A stretch of 64,000 bases of DNA, taken from assembly GCA_017470145.1 (NCBI GenBank), contig JAFUFB010000006.1, positions 1-64,000 on the forward strand. The letters are read 5' to 3'. The notes below the pieces were generated by a model. It was not told the origin of the DNA, ran no database searches, and worked only from the letters and a program-made list of their open reading frames with translations. Positions 51,524 to 60,125 of the stretch are shown one piece after another (positions within the stretch are counted from its first letter, which is position 1; each line of letters starts with the position of its first letter). The translations under genes and the position numbers were made by a program. This stretch comes from Clostridia bacterium. GTDB lineage: Bacteria; Bacillota; Clostridia; Christensenellales; Aristaeellaceae.

Positions 51524-52987
51524 ATGGCGGTCATTACGCTGAATCCAAAGCGCAGCAAGGGTACCATTCATAAGCATATCTACGGCCATTTTTCCGAGCA
51601 TCTGGGCCGGTGTATCTATCAGGGCATTTATGTAGGAGAGAACAGCCCCATCCCCAATATCCGGGGCATCCGGACGGATGTGGTAGAGGCCATGAAGAAA
51701 ATCGGCGTGCCGGTGCTCCGCTGGCCCGGCGGCTGCTTCGCGGATGAATATCACTGGAAGGACGGCATCGGCCCGAAGGAAAACCGGAAGCGCATGGTGA
51801 ACACCAACTGGGGCGGCGTGGTGGAGGATAACTCCTTCGGCACCCATGAATTCCTGGACCTGTGCGGCCAGGTGGGCTGTGATCCCTACATCAACGCCAA
51901 CGTAGGCAGCGGTACGGTGCAGGAGATGGCGGAATGGGTGGAATACGCCAATTCCGACGGGGATTCCTCCGTGGTGCAGGAAAGATGGAAGAACGGCCGG
52001 AAGGAGGCCTGGGGCGTTCGCTTCTGGGGCGTGGGCAACGAGAGCTGGGGCTGCGGCGGCAACATGCGGCCAGAATATTACGCGGACGTATATCGCCGGT
52101 ATCAGACCTATTGCCGTACCTATGGGGAAAATCGCCCCTTCCGCATCGCCTGCGGCGCCAGCGAATTTGATTATCGGTGGACGGAGGTGCTGATGCGGGA
52201 GGCTGGCCGCTATATGGACGGGCTGTCCCTGCATTACTATACCCTTTGCGGCGACAGCTGGCAGGAAAAGGGCAGCTCCACGGAATTCACGGTTCCGGAT
52301 TACTATAAGACGCTAAAGAAAGCGTCCCGGATGGAGGAGCTCATCAGTGGACACGACGCCATCATGACCCGATATGACCCGGAAAAGCGGGTGGGACTTA
52401 TCGTGGATGAATGGGGCACCTGGTACGATGTGGAGCCGGGCACCAATCCGGGCTTCCTCTATCAGCAGAACACCATGCGGGACGCCCTGGTGGCAGCCAT
52501 CACCCTGAACATCTTCAACCATCATTGCGATCGGGTCATCATGGCCAACATTGCCCAGACGGTGAACGTGCTGCAGTCCATCATCCTGACGGAGGGGGAA
52601 AAGATGATCCTGACCCCCACCTATCACGTGTTCGACCTGTTCCAGCCCCATCAAGATGCAAAGGAAGTGGATTGCTTCGTTCAGGCGGAGCAGACCGGGT
52701 TGGAGGGCTGGCTGCTGGAGCAGGTGTCCGCTTCCGCCTCGGAGAAGGAGGGCATCTACACGGTTACCGTGGCGAACCTGGACGCGGAGCAGCCGGAAGC
52801 TCTTCGCATCACGGGTCTGCAGGCAAAACAAGCCCAGGCCCTGGTCCTGACCGGGGAAATTCACGAAAAGAACGATTTCGAGTGCTCTCCCCTGGCGGTG
52901 CAGCCCCTGGCGGCAAAGGTGGAGGAAAATGGTGATGTGGCTTTGACCCTGCCGCCCTGCGCCGTGGCCCGCGTTACCCTGTCATGA
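51524..52987 (+). CDS. alpha-L-arabinofuranosidase (GH51)
   Basis: A 487-residue intracellular GH51 enzyme that releases L-arabinose from arabino-oligosaccharides, such as pectin side chains. Acid/base E173 is in [12 protein letters not shown] and nucleophile E296 in [25 protein letters not shown] and [15 protein letters not shown] are other GH51 marks. The ATG at 51524 begins the alignable domain; the open frame upstream to 51428 runs through the promoter. No signal peptide. Its stop overlaps the next gene by four bases (ATGA). Confidence 0.94.
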   Translation: MAVITLNPKRSKGTIHKHIYGHFSEHLGRCIYQGIYVGENSPIPNIRGIRTDVVEAMKKIGVPVLRWPGGCFADEYHWKDGIGPKENRKRMVNTNWGGVVEDNSFGTHEFLDLCGQVGCDPYINANVGSGTVQEMAEWVEYANSDGDSSVVQERWKNGRKEAWGVRFWGVGNESWGCGGNMRPEYYADVYRRYQTYCRTYGENRPFRIACGASEFDYRWTEVLMREAGRYMDGLSLHYYTLCGDSWQEKGSSTEFTVPDYYKTLKKASRMEELISGHDAIMTRYDPEKRVGLIVDEWGTWYDVEPGTNPGFLYQQNTMRDALVAAITLNIFNHHCDRVIMANIAQTVNVLQSIILTEGEKMILTPTYHVFDLFQPHQDAKEVDCFVQAEQTGLEGWLLEQVSASASEKEGIYTVTVANLDAEQPEALRITGLQAKQAQALVLTGEIHEKNDFECSPLAVQPLAAKVEENGDVALTLPPCAVARVTLS

Positions 52988-53253
52988 CGGGAACTAAGCC
53001 CTGTCTGAAATGCCTGCTGCGGGATCTGCCGGAGGAGGCGACCTTGGCGGCGAATCTACAGGAGTTGATCTCCCAGATTCCGGAGGAAGATCGGGCCCTC
53101 CAGCCCCTGGCACAGGAGCGGCTGGCAGCCTGCCGGAGCTGTCCCTGGCTGCGCCGGGGAACCTGCGGGCTCTGCGGATGTTTTGTGGAGCATCGGGCGG
53201 AGAAAAAGAAGGCTACTTGCCCAGATAGTCCGCCCCGGTGGAAAAATGACTGA
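52984..53253 (+). CDS. DUF6171 small cysteine-rich protein
   Basis: 89 residues with six cysteines arranged as CLKC near the start, then CRSC, CGLCGC and a final C; probably a small zinc-binding protein of the DUF6171 type found in clostridia. It is translationally coupled to the GH51 gene (ATGA overlap). Function unknown; no reason in the sequence ties it to arabinan use apart from position. Confidence 0.78.
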   Translation: MTGTKPCLKCLLRDLPEEATLAANLQELISQIPEEDRALQPLAQERLAACRSCPWLRRGTCGLCGCFVEHRAEKKKATCPDSPPRWKND

Positions 53254-53259
53254 CGTAAG

Positions 53260-53281
53260 CGCTCCCTCGGAGCGGGGAGCG
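53260..53281 (+). terminator. intercistronic hairpin before the GH105 gene
   Basis: Arms CGCTCCC (53260-53266) and GGGAGCG (53275-53281), followed by AAAAGAAAGG and the ATG at 53292. There is no T-run, so it more likely protects or modulates the message than terminates it. Confidence 0.4.
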
Positions 53282-53291
53282 AAAAGAAAGG

Positions 53292-54329
53292 ATGGAAAAA
53301 CCCATGCGAATCGAATGTGACGAAAATGAAATCAAAAAGGTCATTGACGCGGTGGTCCGCCATACCATGACCATGGACATGACCTGGGACTGGCCCTGCG
53401 GCGTGGCCTATTACGGGGTCTGCGAAGCGGCGAAGGCCACCGGGAAGGAAGAATACCTGGCCCTGGTGAAGGAGCGGGTGGATACCTATCAGGGCTTCGG
53501 CCTGCCGGTGTACACGGTAAATACCTGCGCCATGGGCCACAGCCTGCTCTCCCTGCATGAATGGACGGGGGACGAGACCTACAAGCGCCTTGCGGAAACC
53601 TATATTGACTATCTGCGCAATCGGGCGGAGCGATTTGGCGACCGGGTGCTGCAGCACACCGTCAGCGCCAACAACGATTTTCCCGAGCAGGCCTGGGCGG
53701 ACACGCTGTTCATGGCAGCCTATTTCATGCTGCGGGCCGGCGTCGCCTGGAAGGACGAGGAGCTGCTGCTGGATGCGCTGAATCAGTTCGCCTGGCATAT
53801 TACCTATCTGCAGAACAAGCAGAACGGCCTGTGGTACCACGGATATAACAATGTGAATAAGGATCATATGTCCGGCATGCACTGGGGCCGGGCCAATGCC
53901 TGGGCGGCCCTTACCATGGCGGAAGCTCTGAAGCGCACCCCCCAGTGGTATCTGTATCCTGCCTGCATGGAGATTCAGGGGTCCCTGGCGGAACAGCTGA
54001 CCGCCCTGAAGGGGCTGCAAACGGAGAAGGGCCTCTGGCGCACCGTGCTGGACGATCCGGAGAGCTATGAAGAAATCTCCGCCAGCGCGGGCATCGCCGC
54101 TTCCATGGTCCGGTCCGAAAATCCCTACTACCTCCAGTGCGCCCAGAAAGCGCTGCCGGGCCTCCTGGAGAATATCTCCCCCGAGGGCCGGGTGCTGAAT
54201 GTATCCGGCGGCACCGCTGTGATGAAGGACCTGGAGGGATATCGGAACATCACGAAAAACTGGCCTCAGGGATGGGGGCAGGGCCTGGCGCTGGCCTTCC
54301 TGTCCAAGTTGGTGGGCCAGGAGGCGTAA
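53292..54329 (+). CDS. unsaturated rhamnogalacturonyl hydrolase (GH105)
   Basis: A 345-residue intracellular GH105 enzyme, related to Bacillus YteR and YesR, which removes the 4,5-unsaturated galacturonic acid left at the end of rhamnogalacturonan oligosaccharides by lyases. The catalytic Asp is D137 in EQAWADTLFMAAYF (YteR D143). YHGYNNVNKDHMSGMHWGRA and NITKNWPQGWGQG are other family segments. ATG at 53292; a second ATG at 53304 is possible. It fits with the GH88, transporter and rhamnose genes of the window. Confidence 0.9.
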   Translation: MEKPMRIECDENEIKKVIDAVVRHTMTMDMTWDWPCGVAYYGVCEAAKATGKEEYLALVKERVDTYQGFGLPVYTVNTCAMGHSLLSLHEWTGDETYKRLAETYIDYLRNRAERFGDRVLQHTVSANNDFPEQAWADTLFMAAYFMLRAGVAWKDEELLLDALNQFAWHITYLQNKQNGLWYHGYNNVNKDHMSGMHWGRANAWAALTMAEALKRTPQWYLYPACMEIQGSLAEQLTALKGLQTEKGLWRTVLDDPESYEEISASAGIAASMVRSENPYYLQCAQKALPGLLENISPEGRVLNVSGGTAVMKDLEGYRNITKNWPQGWGQGLALAFLSKLVGQEA

Positions 54330-54334
54330 GGACT

Positions 54335-55276
54335 GTGCAGGAACGAAACACAGAACAAACAGCATCCCCCGTTGTAGTGGTAGGCGGGGCCAATGTGGAT
54401 ATCGGCGGTCAGTCCGCCGGGCCCCTGCGGTCAGAGGATTCGAATCCGGGGAGGGTTCGCATTTCTGTCGGCGGCGTGGGGCGGAACATCGCCCACAACC
54501 TGCGCCTGCTGGGGCTGCCAGTGCTCTTTCTGACCGCCCTGGGCAAGGATGCCCAAGGGGATCGGGTAGCGGCGGAATGCGCGATGGCGGGGATCGATTG
54601 CGAACGAATTCTGCGAACCCATGAGGCGCCTACCTCCACCTATCTCTTTATCGCTGACGAGGCAGGGGATATGCATCTGGCCATCTCGGATATGGAGATT
54701 TGCCGGCAGATCAGCCCCGATTATCTCTCTGCCCAGGCGGATGTATTCTCCAGTGCGGCAGCGGTGGTGGCAGACGCGAACCTGCCGGAGGAAAGCCTGC
54801 GATACCTGGCAGAGCGGGTAGAAGCACCCCTGTTTGTGGATCCGGTCTCCGCTGCCAAGGCTGGTCGAATTCGGGACATTCTGGGGTGCATCCACACGCT
54901 GAAGCCCAACCGCCTGGAGGCGGAGCTGCTCAGTGGGATCACGATTCAAACAGAGGCAGATCTGCTTCTTGCGGCGGACAGGCTGTTATCCACCGGGATG
55001 AAGCGGGTGTTCATTTCCCTGGGAACGGAAGGCGTCTTCGCGGCGGAAGAGGATCAGCGACTGCGTATCCCCTGCTGCCCGGCAGCGCCGGTGAACATGA
55101 CTGGCGCCGGGGACGCCATGATGGCGGGGCTGGTCTGGAGCTTCCTGCAAGGCTTGTCCCTGGCGAATTCCGCCCGGGCCGCCGCTGCAGCCGCGGCCAT
55201 CGCGGTGGAAGGGCGGCACACGGTCAACTCCGATCTGAATCCCGCTGCCCTGCGGCAAAGAGCGTTGCAGGGATAA
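54335..55276 (+). CDS. PfkB-family carbohydrate kinase, pseudouridine-kinase-like
   Basis: A 313-residue ribokinase-fold kinase. The GTG at 54335 follows AGGAGG by 10 bases and sits five bases after the GH105 stop. Motifs are VVGGANVDIGGQSAGPL, SVGGVGRNIAHNLRLLG and the catalytic NMTGAGDAMMAGL (N254, D260). The GGVGRNIA and AGDAMMAGL pattern is closest to pseudouridine kinase (PsuK/YeiC). No pseudouridine glycosidase (psuG) lies nearby, and the pectin context would also allow a sugar-acid kinase. Confidence 0.85.
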   Translation: MQERNTEQTASPVVVVGGANVDIGGQSAGPLRSEDSNPGRVRISVGGVGRNIAHNLRLLGLPVLFLTALGKDAQGDRVAAECAMAGIDCERILRTHEAPTSTYLFIADEAGDMHLAISDMEICRQISPDYLSAQADVFSSAAAVVADANLPEESLRYLAERVEAPLFVDPVSAAKAGRIRDILGCIHTLKPNRLEAELLSGITIQTEADLLLAADRLLSTGMKRVFISLGTEGVFAAEEDQRLRIPCCPAAPVNMTGAGDAMMAGLVWSFLQGLSLANSARAAAAAAAIAVEGRHTVNSDLNPAALRQRALQG

Positions 55277-55305
55277 AGTGAATGAAAGCGCAATTCAAAT
55301 CATGT

Positions 55306-55344
55306 CAAAAAAAGGCGCTGGTCCAGAAATGGATCAGCGCCTTT
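55306..55344 (-). terminator. bidirectional terminator between the kinase and aldolase genes
   Basis: Arms of 14 bases matching at 13 (AAAGGCGCTGGTCC at 55311-55324; GGATCAGCGCCTTT at 55331-55344), preceded by an A-run that becomes a T-run on the minus strand, right after the aldolase stop. On the plus strand it follows the kinase gene. Confidence 0.85.
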
Positions 55345-55346
55345 CG

Positions 55347-56123
55347 TTACTCTGAAATATTTCGCACGGCCTCCGCCAGGTAAGCACTGATGATCCGCGC
55401 ATCCTGGGCAATGGTCATCCATTGCACTCCTCTATCCACCAGCTCCTGGCAGGATTCCTTCGTTGGCCCCGCGCAGGACCCGCAGTATTTCCCGTTCTCC
55501 GCCGCCAGTTGGGCCGCCCGGGTTTGTACCTCCGCGATCCGAGCTGACTTGTCTTTGGGATCCACCTCCGTCATGGACATGCCCAGATCCGCCGGCCCCA
55601 CAAACAGGGACTGATATCCCGGCACCTTAGCGATCTCCTCCAGATGCTCCACTGCTTCCACGCTTTCGATCTGGAAAATTTTCCACACCTCATCCTTCGC
55701 CTGCCGCAGATATTCCGACTCATTGTCAATCCCGTACTTGATGGCCCGCAGCGGCCCGATGCCCCGCTTTCCGCCATCCGCGGGATAGGTACAGGCTTCC
55801 ACAGCCTGCCGGGCGATCTCGGGCGTGTTCACGAAGGGGAAGATGATCCCGTCCGGCCCCATGTCCAAGGTGTTCTTGATCTGATAATACTCCACCCCCG
55901 GCACCCGAACGAACGCACAGGCGCCCGTCGCCTGGGCCGCCAGCACATGGTGATAGATTTCCCGCCGATCCATCATCCCATGTTCCGAGTCGATCCAGAC
56001 AAAATCGCACCCGGAATATCCCACAATCTCGCTGACCGATGAATCCGCGAACAGGACAAACACACCAACCACTGGCTTTCCCTGCTCCATCTTTTCCTTG
56101 ATTTTCTTTAGCCGCTCATTCAT
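55347..56123 (-). CDS. HpcH/HpaI family aldolase
   Basis: A 258-residue metal-dependent class II pyruvate aldolase of the HpcH/HpaI family, which cleaves 2-keto-3-deoxy sugar acids or hydroxy-keto acids. Family marks are VWIDSEHGMMDRREI (with metal and base residues), FVRVPGVEYYQIKNTLDMG, IIFPFVNTPEIA and SLFVGPADLGMSM. ATG at 56123 with GAGGAGG 9 bases upstream. It is a single gene behind a near-consensus promoter with an operator-like palindrome. In a pectin locus it may cleave a 2-keto-3-deoxy acid; exact substrate unknown. Confidence 0.88.
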   Translation of the reverse strand: MNERLKKIKEKMEQGKPVVGVFVLFADSSVSEIVGYSGCDFVWIDSEHGMMDRREIYHHVLAAQATGACAFVRVPGVEYYQIKNTLDMGPDGIIFPFVNTPEIARQAVEACTYPADGGKRGIGPLRAIKYGIDNESEYLRQAKDEVWKIFQIESVEAVEHLEEIAKVPGYQSLFVGPADLGMSMTEVDPKDKSARIAEVQTRAAQLAAENGKYCGSCAGPTKESCQELVDRGVQWMTIAQDARIISAYLAEAVRNISE

Positions 56124-56227
56124 TTTATCCAACCTCCTCGCGTTTCCTGCCCCTATTTGGGTTTCTCGCTCCATCGCCCCACCATCGGCAGTACGCCATG
56201 ATTCGAGCACATCTGCCCATTGCGACA

Positions 56228-56285
56228 TTTGATTTGATCAAACCAAATTCAAGATGATTATACAGGAAGCGATCCTCGAGGTCAA
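56228..56285 (-). promoter_or_regulatory. aldolase promoter with palindromic operator candidate
   Basis: On the minus strand TTGACC (56285-56280), a 17-base spacer and TATAAT (56262-56257). Just downstream, at 56228-56247, a 20-base palindrome with halves TTTGGTTTGA and TCAAATCAAA (9 of 10 pairs; flanking A/T extends it) covers the expected transcription start. This is the usual place for a repressor site. The rest of the 278-base gap holds the GH2 terminator. Confidence 0.7.
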
Positions 56286-56352
56286 TCTGCTTTCTCGTTT
56301 TAGCGGGTCATGCCACACAGCCCGGAGAAAAACGCAGCCATCATGCGAGACG

Positions 56353-56385
56353 AAAAGCCCCGATCCGGCAAGGGATCGGGGCTTT
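56353..56385 (-). terminator. intrinsic terminator after the GH2 gene
   Basis: Perfect 13-bp arms AAAGCCCCGATCC (56354-56366) and GGATCGGGGCTTT (56373-56385), followed on the minus strand by TTCG. It ends the binding-protein/permease/GH88/GH2 operon. Confidence 0.88.
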
Positions 56386-56401
56386 GTGGGTGGAAATAAT
56401 T

Positions 56402-58723
56402 TTATTCCTTGGGAATTCGCTGCAGGTGAATGTTGAGCGCTTTGCTTAGCTCCTGATCCGCCTTCAGCGGCCCCAGCTCCTGCAGAGGCCCATCCGGGAA
56501 TCTTTTCAGCATGCCGTCCACATCTATCTTGGCGTACTCGCCCAGCTTGAAGGCCAGGAAGATGGCCTGCTCCAGCAGGGGCCGGGTTTCCGCCTTCGCT
56601 GCCAGCTCGCTCACCAAGTCCGCCGCGGAATAGTAGCCTTCCTTGCTGCTGGAGACCGGGGCTGCCAGCTCCTCCGGGGAGACCCCGGCCAACAGCTTCG
56701 CCCGCATCTCCTTCCGCAGCTTCACCGAGGGCAGGGCATAGATGTCCGGCTCCTCCGCCACCTTCTCCAGCACCGTGGCGTCGGAAGCGGGCCCGGCCAC
56801 CGCCTGCAGGGAATTCATCCCCGACTGCAGCGCCACCTGGAACACAAACACCTTGTCCGCAGTTTTCGCCTCCACCAGCTCGCCGTTCAGGTATAGGCTC
56901 ACCAGGGGCTGATTGGAATAAACCCGAATCTCCGTACTGTCCCCCGCCCGCTGGGCATAGCGCTTGCCGCAGATATGCACCATGGGCTCCTCCGTCCAGT
57001 AGGCATGGTAGATATAGTAGCTATCCTTCTTGATCTTCCGGTCCATGGTCACCAGGCCCTTGTTGTTCCTTCCAGCCACGCCTCCCTCGTTCCGGGCGGC
57101 GGCGCCGAAGTCGAACATGTTCCACAGGAAGCTGCCCCACACCCAGGGCCGATCGTGGAACACCTTGGCCAGATGCTCATGATACAGGGTCTGATAATCC
57201 TCGGAATAATCCTTCGCCTCCGGGTTCGCGCTGTGATAGGTCAGAATGCCCTCCGCCCCGTATTCCGAAACGCCGATGCAGCGGTTGGGATACTTGGCGT
57301 GGTAGGCGTCCAGCCAGGGGCCGTTGTCCGCCATGGTGCCCACATACCAGCCCATGTAATGGTTATAGGCCTCCACGTCCGTAATTTCGTGCAGGTCACA
57401 ATCCTCCGGCGTCCCCGCCACATGGGCCAGGGTGGTCAGTCGGGTGGGATCCAGCTGCTTCACCAGCTTCTCCAGCGCCCGGTGGTTCTCCACCAGCTGG
57501 TCGCTGAGCTTGCCCCCCAGCAACACCTCGTTGCTCAGGCCCCAGAAGCAGATGCAGGGATGATGAGCGCTCTGAATAATCAGCTCCGTCATCTGGGATA
57601 CACAGTTCTCGTGGGCCGCCGGATCCTCGTTCATAATGGTGATAAAGGGGATCTCAGCCCAAACCACGAAGCCCAGCTCATCGCAAGCGTCGTAGAAGTC
57701 CTGGGAGTGCTGATAATGGGCCAGGCGAATGGCGTTAGCCCCCAGCTCCTTGATGATCCGGGCGTCCTGATAATGCTCCTCCCGAGTCAAGGCGTTGCCC
57801 TTGTACAGCTGATCCTGATGGCGGCAGACGCCCCGCAGGGGCAGGGGCGCGCCGTTGAGGAAGAAGCCCTTCGCCGGGTCGCAGGAGAAGGAGCGGACGC
57901 CAGTGCGCAGCGTTACCTCGTCCACCACCTCGTTGCGGCGGACCAGCTGGGCCTGCACCGTGTACAGGTTCGGCTCCGCCGGGCTCCATTTTTTCGCCCC
58001 CGGCACCGGCAGGGTCACCCCCGGGGCCGCCACGGGGCGCAGGGCGCTGGCCGCCTCCCGGCCCGAGGCATCCAGCAGAGTCCAGAGCACAGTATAATTC
58101 TCGTCCGCGCCCTTCACCCAGGCATCCAGATGGAAATCTGCGCCGCAGGCGGTGGGCTCCGCATGCACCGTTACGCCGGGGCCCCCGTGATAATCCAGAT
58201 CGAAATGGGCCGCCGCCACGCTGATCAGCTTCACGCCACGGTACAGCCCGCCATAGAAAGTGAAATCCGCATACTGGGGATAGACATTGCTGCGATACTC
58301 ATTGCTGACATTGATGGCCAGCAGGTTCTCCCCCCCGTGGCACAGCTCCGTCACGTCCGCCCGGAAGGCGGAATAGCCACCCTCGTGATCCGTCGCCTTC
58401 TGACCGTTTACATAGAGAACGGCCTGAAGCCCCGCCGCGGGGATCTCCACATACAGCCGGCCCCCGGGCAGAGGCTGGGCCGGGATCTCGAAAGCATGGA
58501 AATACCAATAGCTGCCCCGGGCGTAATGCTCCACCGGCGCGCCCTGCAAATCCCCCTGGGACCAGTCTTTGGCCGGCACCTCAATATCATGGCCGTCGTG
58601 GCCGTCCACCGCGTTCCAGCTATGGGGCAGATTCACCCGCTGGCCCTCCACCGGCCAAACCGCCGGCTCCGCTTCCCGCTGGACAAACAGCCAATCCTCA
58701 TTCAGTGGAATGATTTTCCGCAT
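56402..58723 (-). CDS. GH2 glycoside hydrolase, beta-galactosidase-like
   Basis: A 773-residue cytosolic GH2 enzyme: sugar-binding jelly roll (about 40-180), immunoglobulin-like domain (180-285) and TIM barrel (285-590) with acid/base E399 (GLSNEVLLGG) and nucleophile E487 (GVSEYGAE). WGSFLWNMFDFGA is typical of GH2 beta-galactosidases with DUF4982-like domains. After an Ig-like domain, about residues 660-773 form a helical tail I do not recognise (KLRKEMRAKLLAGVSPEEL onward). ATG at 58723 with GGAAG upstream. Likely removes galactose from pectic galactan; beta-glucuronidase is an alternative. Confidence 0.9.
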   Translation of the reverse strand: MRKIIPLNEDWLFVQREAEPAVWPVEGQRVNLPHSWNAVDGHDGHDIEVPAKDWSQGDLQGAPVEHYARGSYWYFHAFEIPAQPLPGGRLYVEIPAAGLQAVLYVNGQKATDHEGGYSAFRADVTELCHGGENLLAINVSNEYRSNVYPQYADFTFYGGLYRGVKLISVAAAHFDLDYHGGPGVTVHAEPTACGADFHLDAWVKGADENYTVLWTLLDASGREAASALRPVAAPGVTLPVPGAKKWSPAEPNLYTVQAQLVRRNEVVDEVTLRTGVRSFSCDPAKGFFLNGAPLPLRGVCRHQDQLYKGNALTREEHYQDARIIKELGANAIRLAHYQHSQDFYDACDELGFVVWAEIPFITIMNEDPAAHENCVSQMTELIIQSAHHPCICFWGLSNEVLLGGKLSDQLVENHRALEKLVKQLDPTRLTTLAHVAGTPEDCDLHEITDVEAYNHYMGWYVGTMADNGPWLDAYHAKYPNRCIGVSEYGAEGILTYHSANPEAKDYSEDYQTLYHEHLAKVFHDRPWVWGSFLWNMFDFGAAARNEGGVAGRNNKGLVTMDRKIKKDSYYIYHAYWTEEPMVHICGKRYAQRAGDSTEIRVYSNQPLVSLYLNGELVEAKTADKVFVFQVALQSGMNSLQAVAGPASDATVLEKVAEEPDIYALPSVKLRKEMRAKLLAGVSPEELAAPVSSSKEGYYSAADLVSELAAKAETRPLLEQAIFLAFKLGEYAKIDVDGMLKRFPDGPLQELGPLKADQELSKALNIHLQRIPKE

Positions 58724-58751
58724 CTTTTTCTTCCTTTCTTGGATAGCGCAT

Positions 58752-58782
58752 CGCGCGAAGGAATGCTTCACTCCCTCGCGCG
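58752..58782 (-). terminator. intercistronic hairpin between GH88 and GH2 genes
   Basis: Arms CGCGCGAAGG (58752-58761) and CCCTCGCGCG (58773-58782), 9 of 10 paired, in the 65-base gap. There is no T-run; it may modulate or stabilise the transcript. Confidence 0.4.
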
Positions 58783-58788
58783 GTTGGC

Positions 58789-59937
58789 TTATTTGTTGGG
58801 ATACCAGAACAGCAGGGGATCCCCGCTGAGCTTATTGATGGCCTCGATGAAATAGTAATCCCCGTAGGTCATGGTGATGTGCCGCCCCGGCTCATCATGC
58901 CAGGCGGAAGTGCATTTCTGGAAGATGGCGGGATCCTCCAGCTTCCAGTCCGCCGCGTCCGCCTCCTGGGCCTTTAGAATCCGGATCGCCGCGTCGAAAT
59001 AGAACTTCCCCTCCAGCTCCGGCAGGGCCCGGGCCAGCTCCAGCAGCCCGCAGGCCGCCACGTTTCCCGCCACGTTGTCCTTCAGATTCGGCTCCGCCGG
59101 CTGGCGGAAATCGCACCGGGGCATCCAGTCGTCCGCAATCTGGCTGATGAAATAATTCGCCACCCGTTTCGCCGTGTCCAGATACCGCTGGGCCCCGGTG
59201 TGCAGATAGGACAGCACAAAGCCGTACAGCGCCCAGCTCTGGCCCCGGCTCCAGCTGCTGCCGGATTCGTAGCCCTGGCCGCCGGGGTTATCCAGGAATT
59301 CTCCCGTCTCGGCGTCAAAGATCACGATATGGTTGCAGCTACCGTCCGGCCGGACAAAATGGGCGATGGTGGTATCCGCGTGCTTCATGGCGATCTGGCG
59401 GAACCGGGGATCCCCCGTCTCCTCCGTAGCCCAGTATAGCAGCGGCAGGTTCATCATGCAGTCCACGATGGCCCAGCCCTCCCGGCCCTGGCCGTTCCAG
59501 GCCCGGATGAATCCGTTGGAGTTGTAGCGCCCCGCCAGAGTCTCCGCCGCGAAAAGGGTCCGATCGTAGCTCTCCTGATTCTTCTCCAGGGCATAGCGCA
59601 CGCCGCTCTGAATCAGCCACATGAAGCCCACGTCATGGCTCAGGTTCTTGAAATCCCGCAGGGCCTCGTCCAGCATGGTCTCCGCCCGCAGGGCTTCCTC
59701 CCGATAGATCTCCGCCCCGGTCATGCGGTACATCTGCCACATGTTGGCCGGCCAGAAGCCGTTGGTCCACCAGCCGATGCGGTTCTCTTTCCAGTTTTTG
59801 CCGTCCGTGGTGTAGGGAATCCAGGGGGTCTGGCGGGCCTTTTCCACCGCGTAACGCATCTTGCGGTCCAGCTTTTCCTTCTTGTCCGCCAGCCAGGCTT
59901 GGTCTTGGAAGGAACTTACGATATCAAAGTTTGGCAT
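58789..59937 (-). CDS. unsaturated glucuronyl/galacturonyl hydrolase (GH88)
   Basis: A 382-residue cytosolic GH88 enzyme that hydrolyses 4,5-unsaturated uronic acid from oligosaccharides. Asp pair D102 (NLSHDVGFMW) and D159 (GWAIVDCMMNLPLL) corresponds to D88 and D149 of Bacillus UGL; GYESGSSWSRGQSWALYGF is the other family signature. It lies directly after the sugar ABC permeases, which suggests action on imported lyase products. Differs from the GH105 at 53292 by family and length. Confidence 0.93.
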   Translation of the reverse strand: MPNFDIVSSFQDQAWLADKKEKLDRKMRYAVEKARQTPWIPYTTDGKNWKENRIGWWTNGFWPANMWQMYRMTGAEIYREEALRAETMLDEALRDFKNLSHDVGFMWLIQSGVRYALEKNQESYDRTLFAAETLAGRYNSNGFIRAWNGQGREGWAIVDCMMNLPLLYWATEETGDPRFRQIAMKHADTTIAHFVRPDGSCNHIVIFDAETGEFLDNPGGQGYESGSSWSRGQSWALYGFVLSYLHTGAQRYLDTAKRVANYFISQIADDWMPRCDFRQPAEPNLKDNVAGNVAACGLLELARALPELEGKFYFDAAIRILKAQEADAADWKLEDPAIFQKCTSAWHDEPGRHITMTYGDYYFIEAINKLSGDPLLFWYPNK

Positions 59938-60027
59938 ATTGCACCTCTGTTAGGTTCGCTTTGCGAGGATTTTGCGGCTTCGCCGCGAAGTTAGTTTTTC
60001 TGCGTATATCCCAGCGGGGTACCGGTC

Positions 60028-60074
60028 GCCAACATAGTCGCGACTCCACACTGTGGAGATCGCTCCTTGTTGGC
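60028..60074. repeat. intergenic palindromic element
   Basis: Nested inverted repeats: outer arms GCCAACA (60028-60034) and TGTTGGC (60068-60074), inner arms CTCCACA (60044-60050) and TGTGGAG (60052-60058). It lies in the 59938-60120 gap, which has no gene. It could form a cruciform or an RNA structure between the permease and GH88 genes. Confidence 0.5.
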
Positions 60075-60077
60075 TCA

Positions 60078-60125
60078 GATAAAATTTTCCGCAATTTCCC
60101 CCGCAGGGGGGCGGAAAATTTTATC
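60078..60125 (-). terminator. hairpin overlapping the permease stop codon
   Basis: Perfect 15-bp arms GATAAAATTTTCCGC (60078-60092) and GCGGAAAATTTTATC (60111-60125), with a GC-rich inner stem. The TAA stop of the permease (60123-60121) lies inside one arm. Probably an mRNA-processing or attenuation structure. Confidence 0.65.

Noticed and set aside
56975..58855. 626-codon plus-strand frame
   Set aside because: Antisense to the GH2 gene with conserved catalytic residues.
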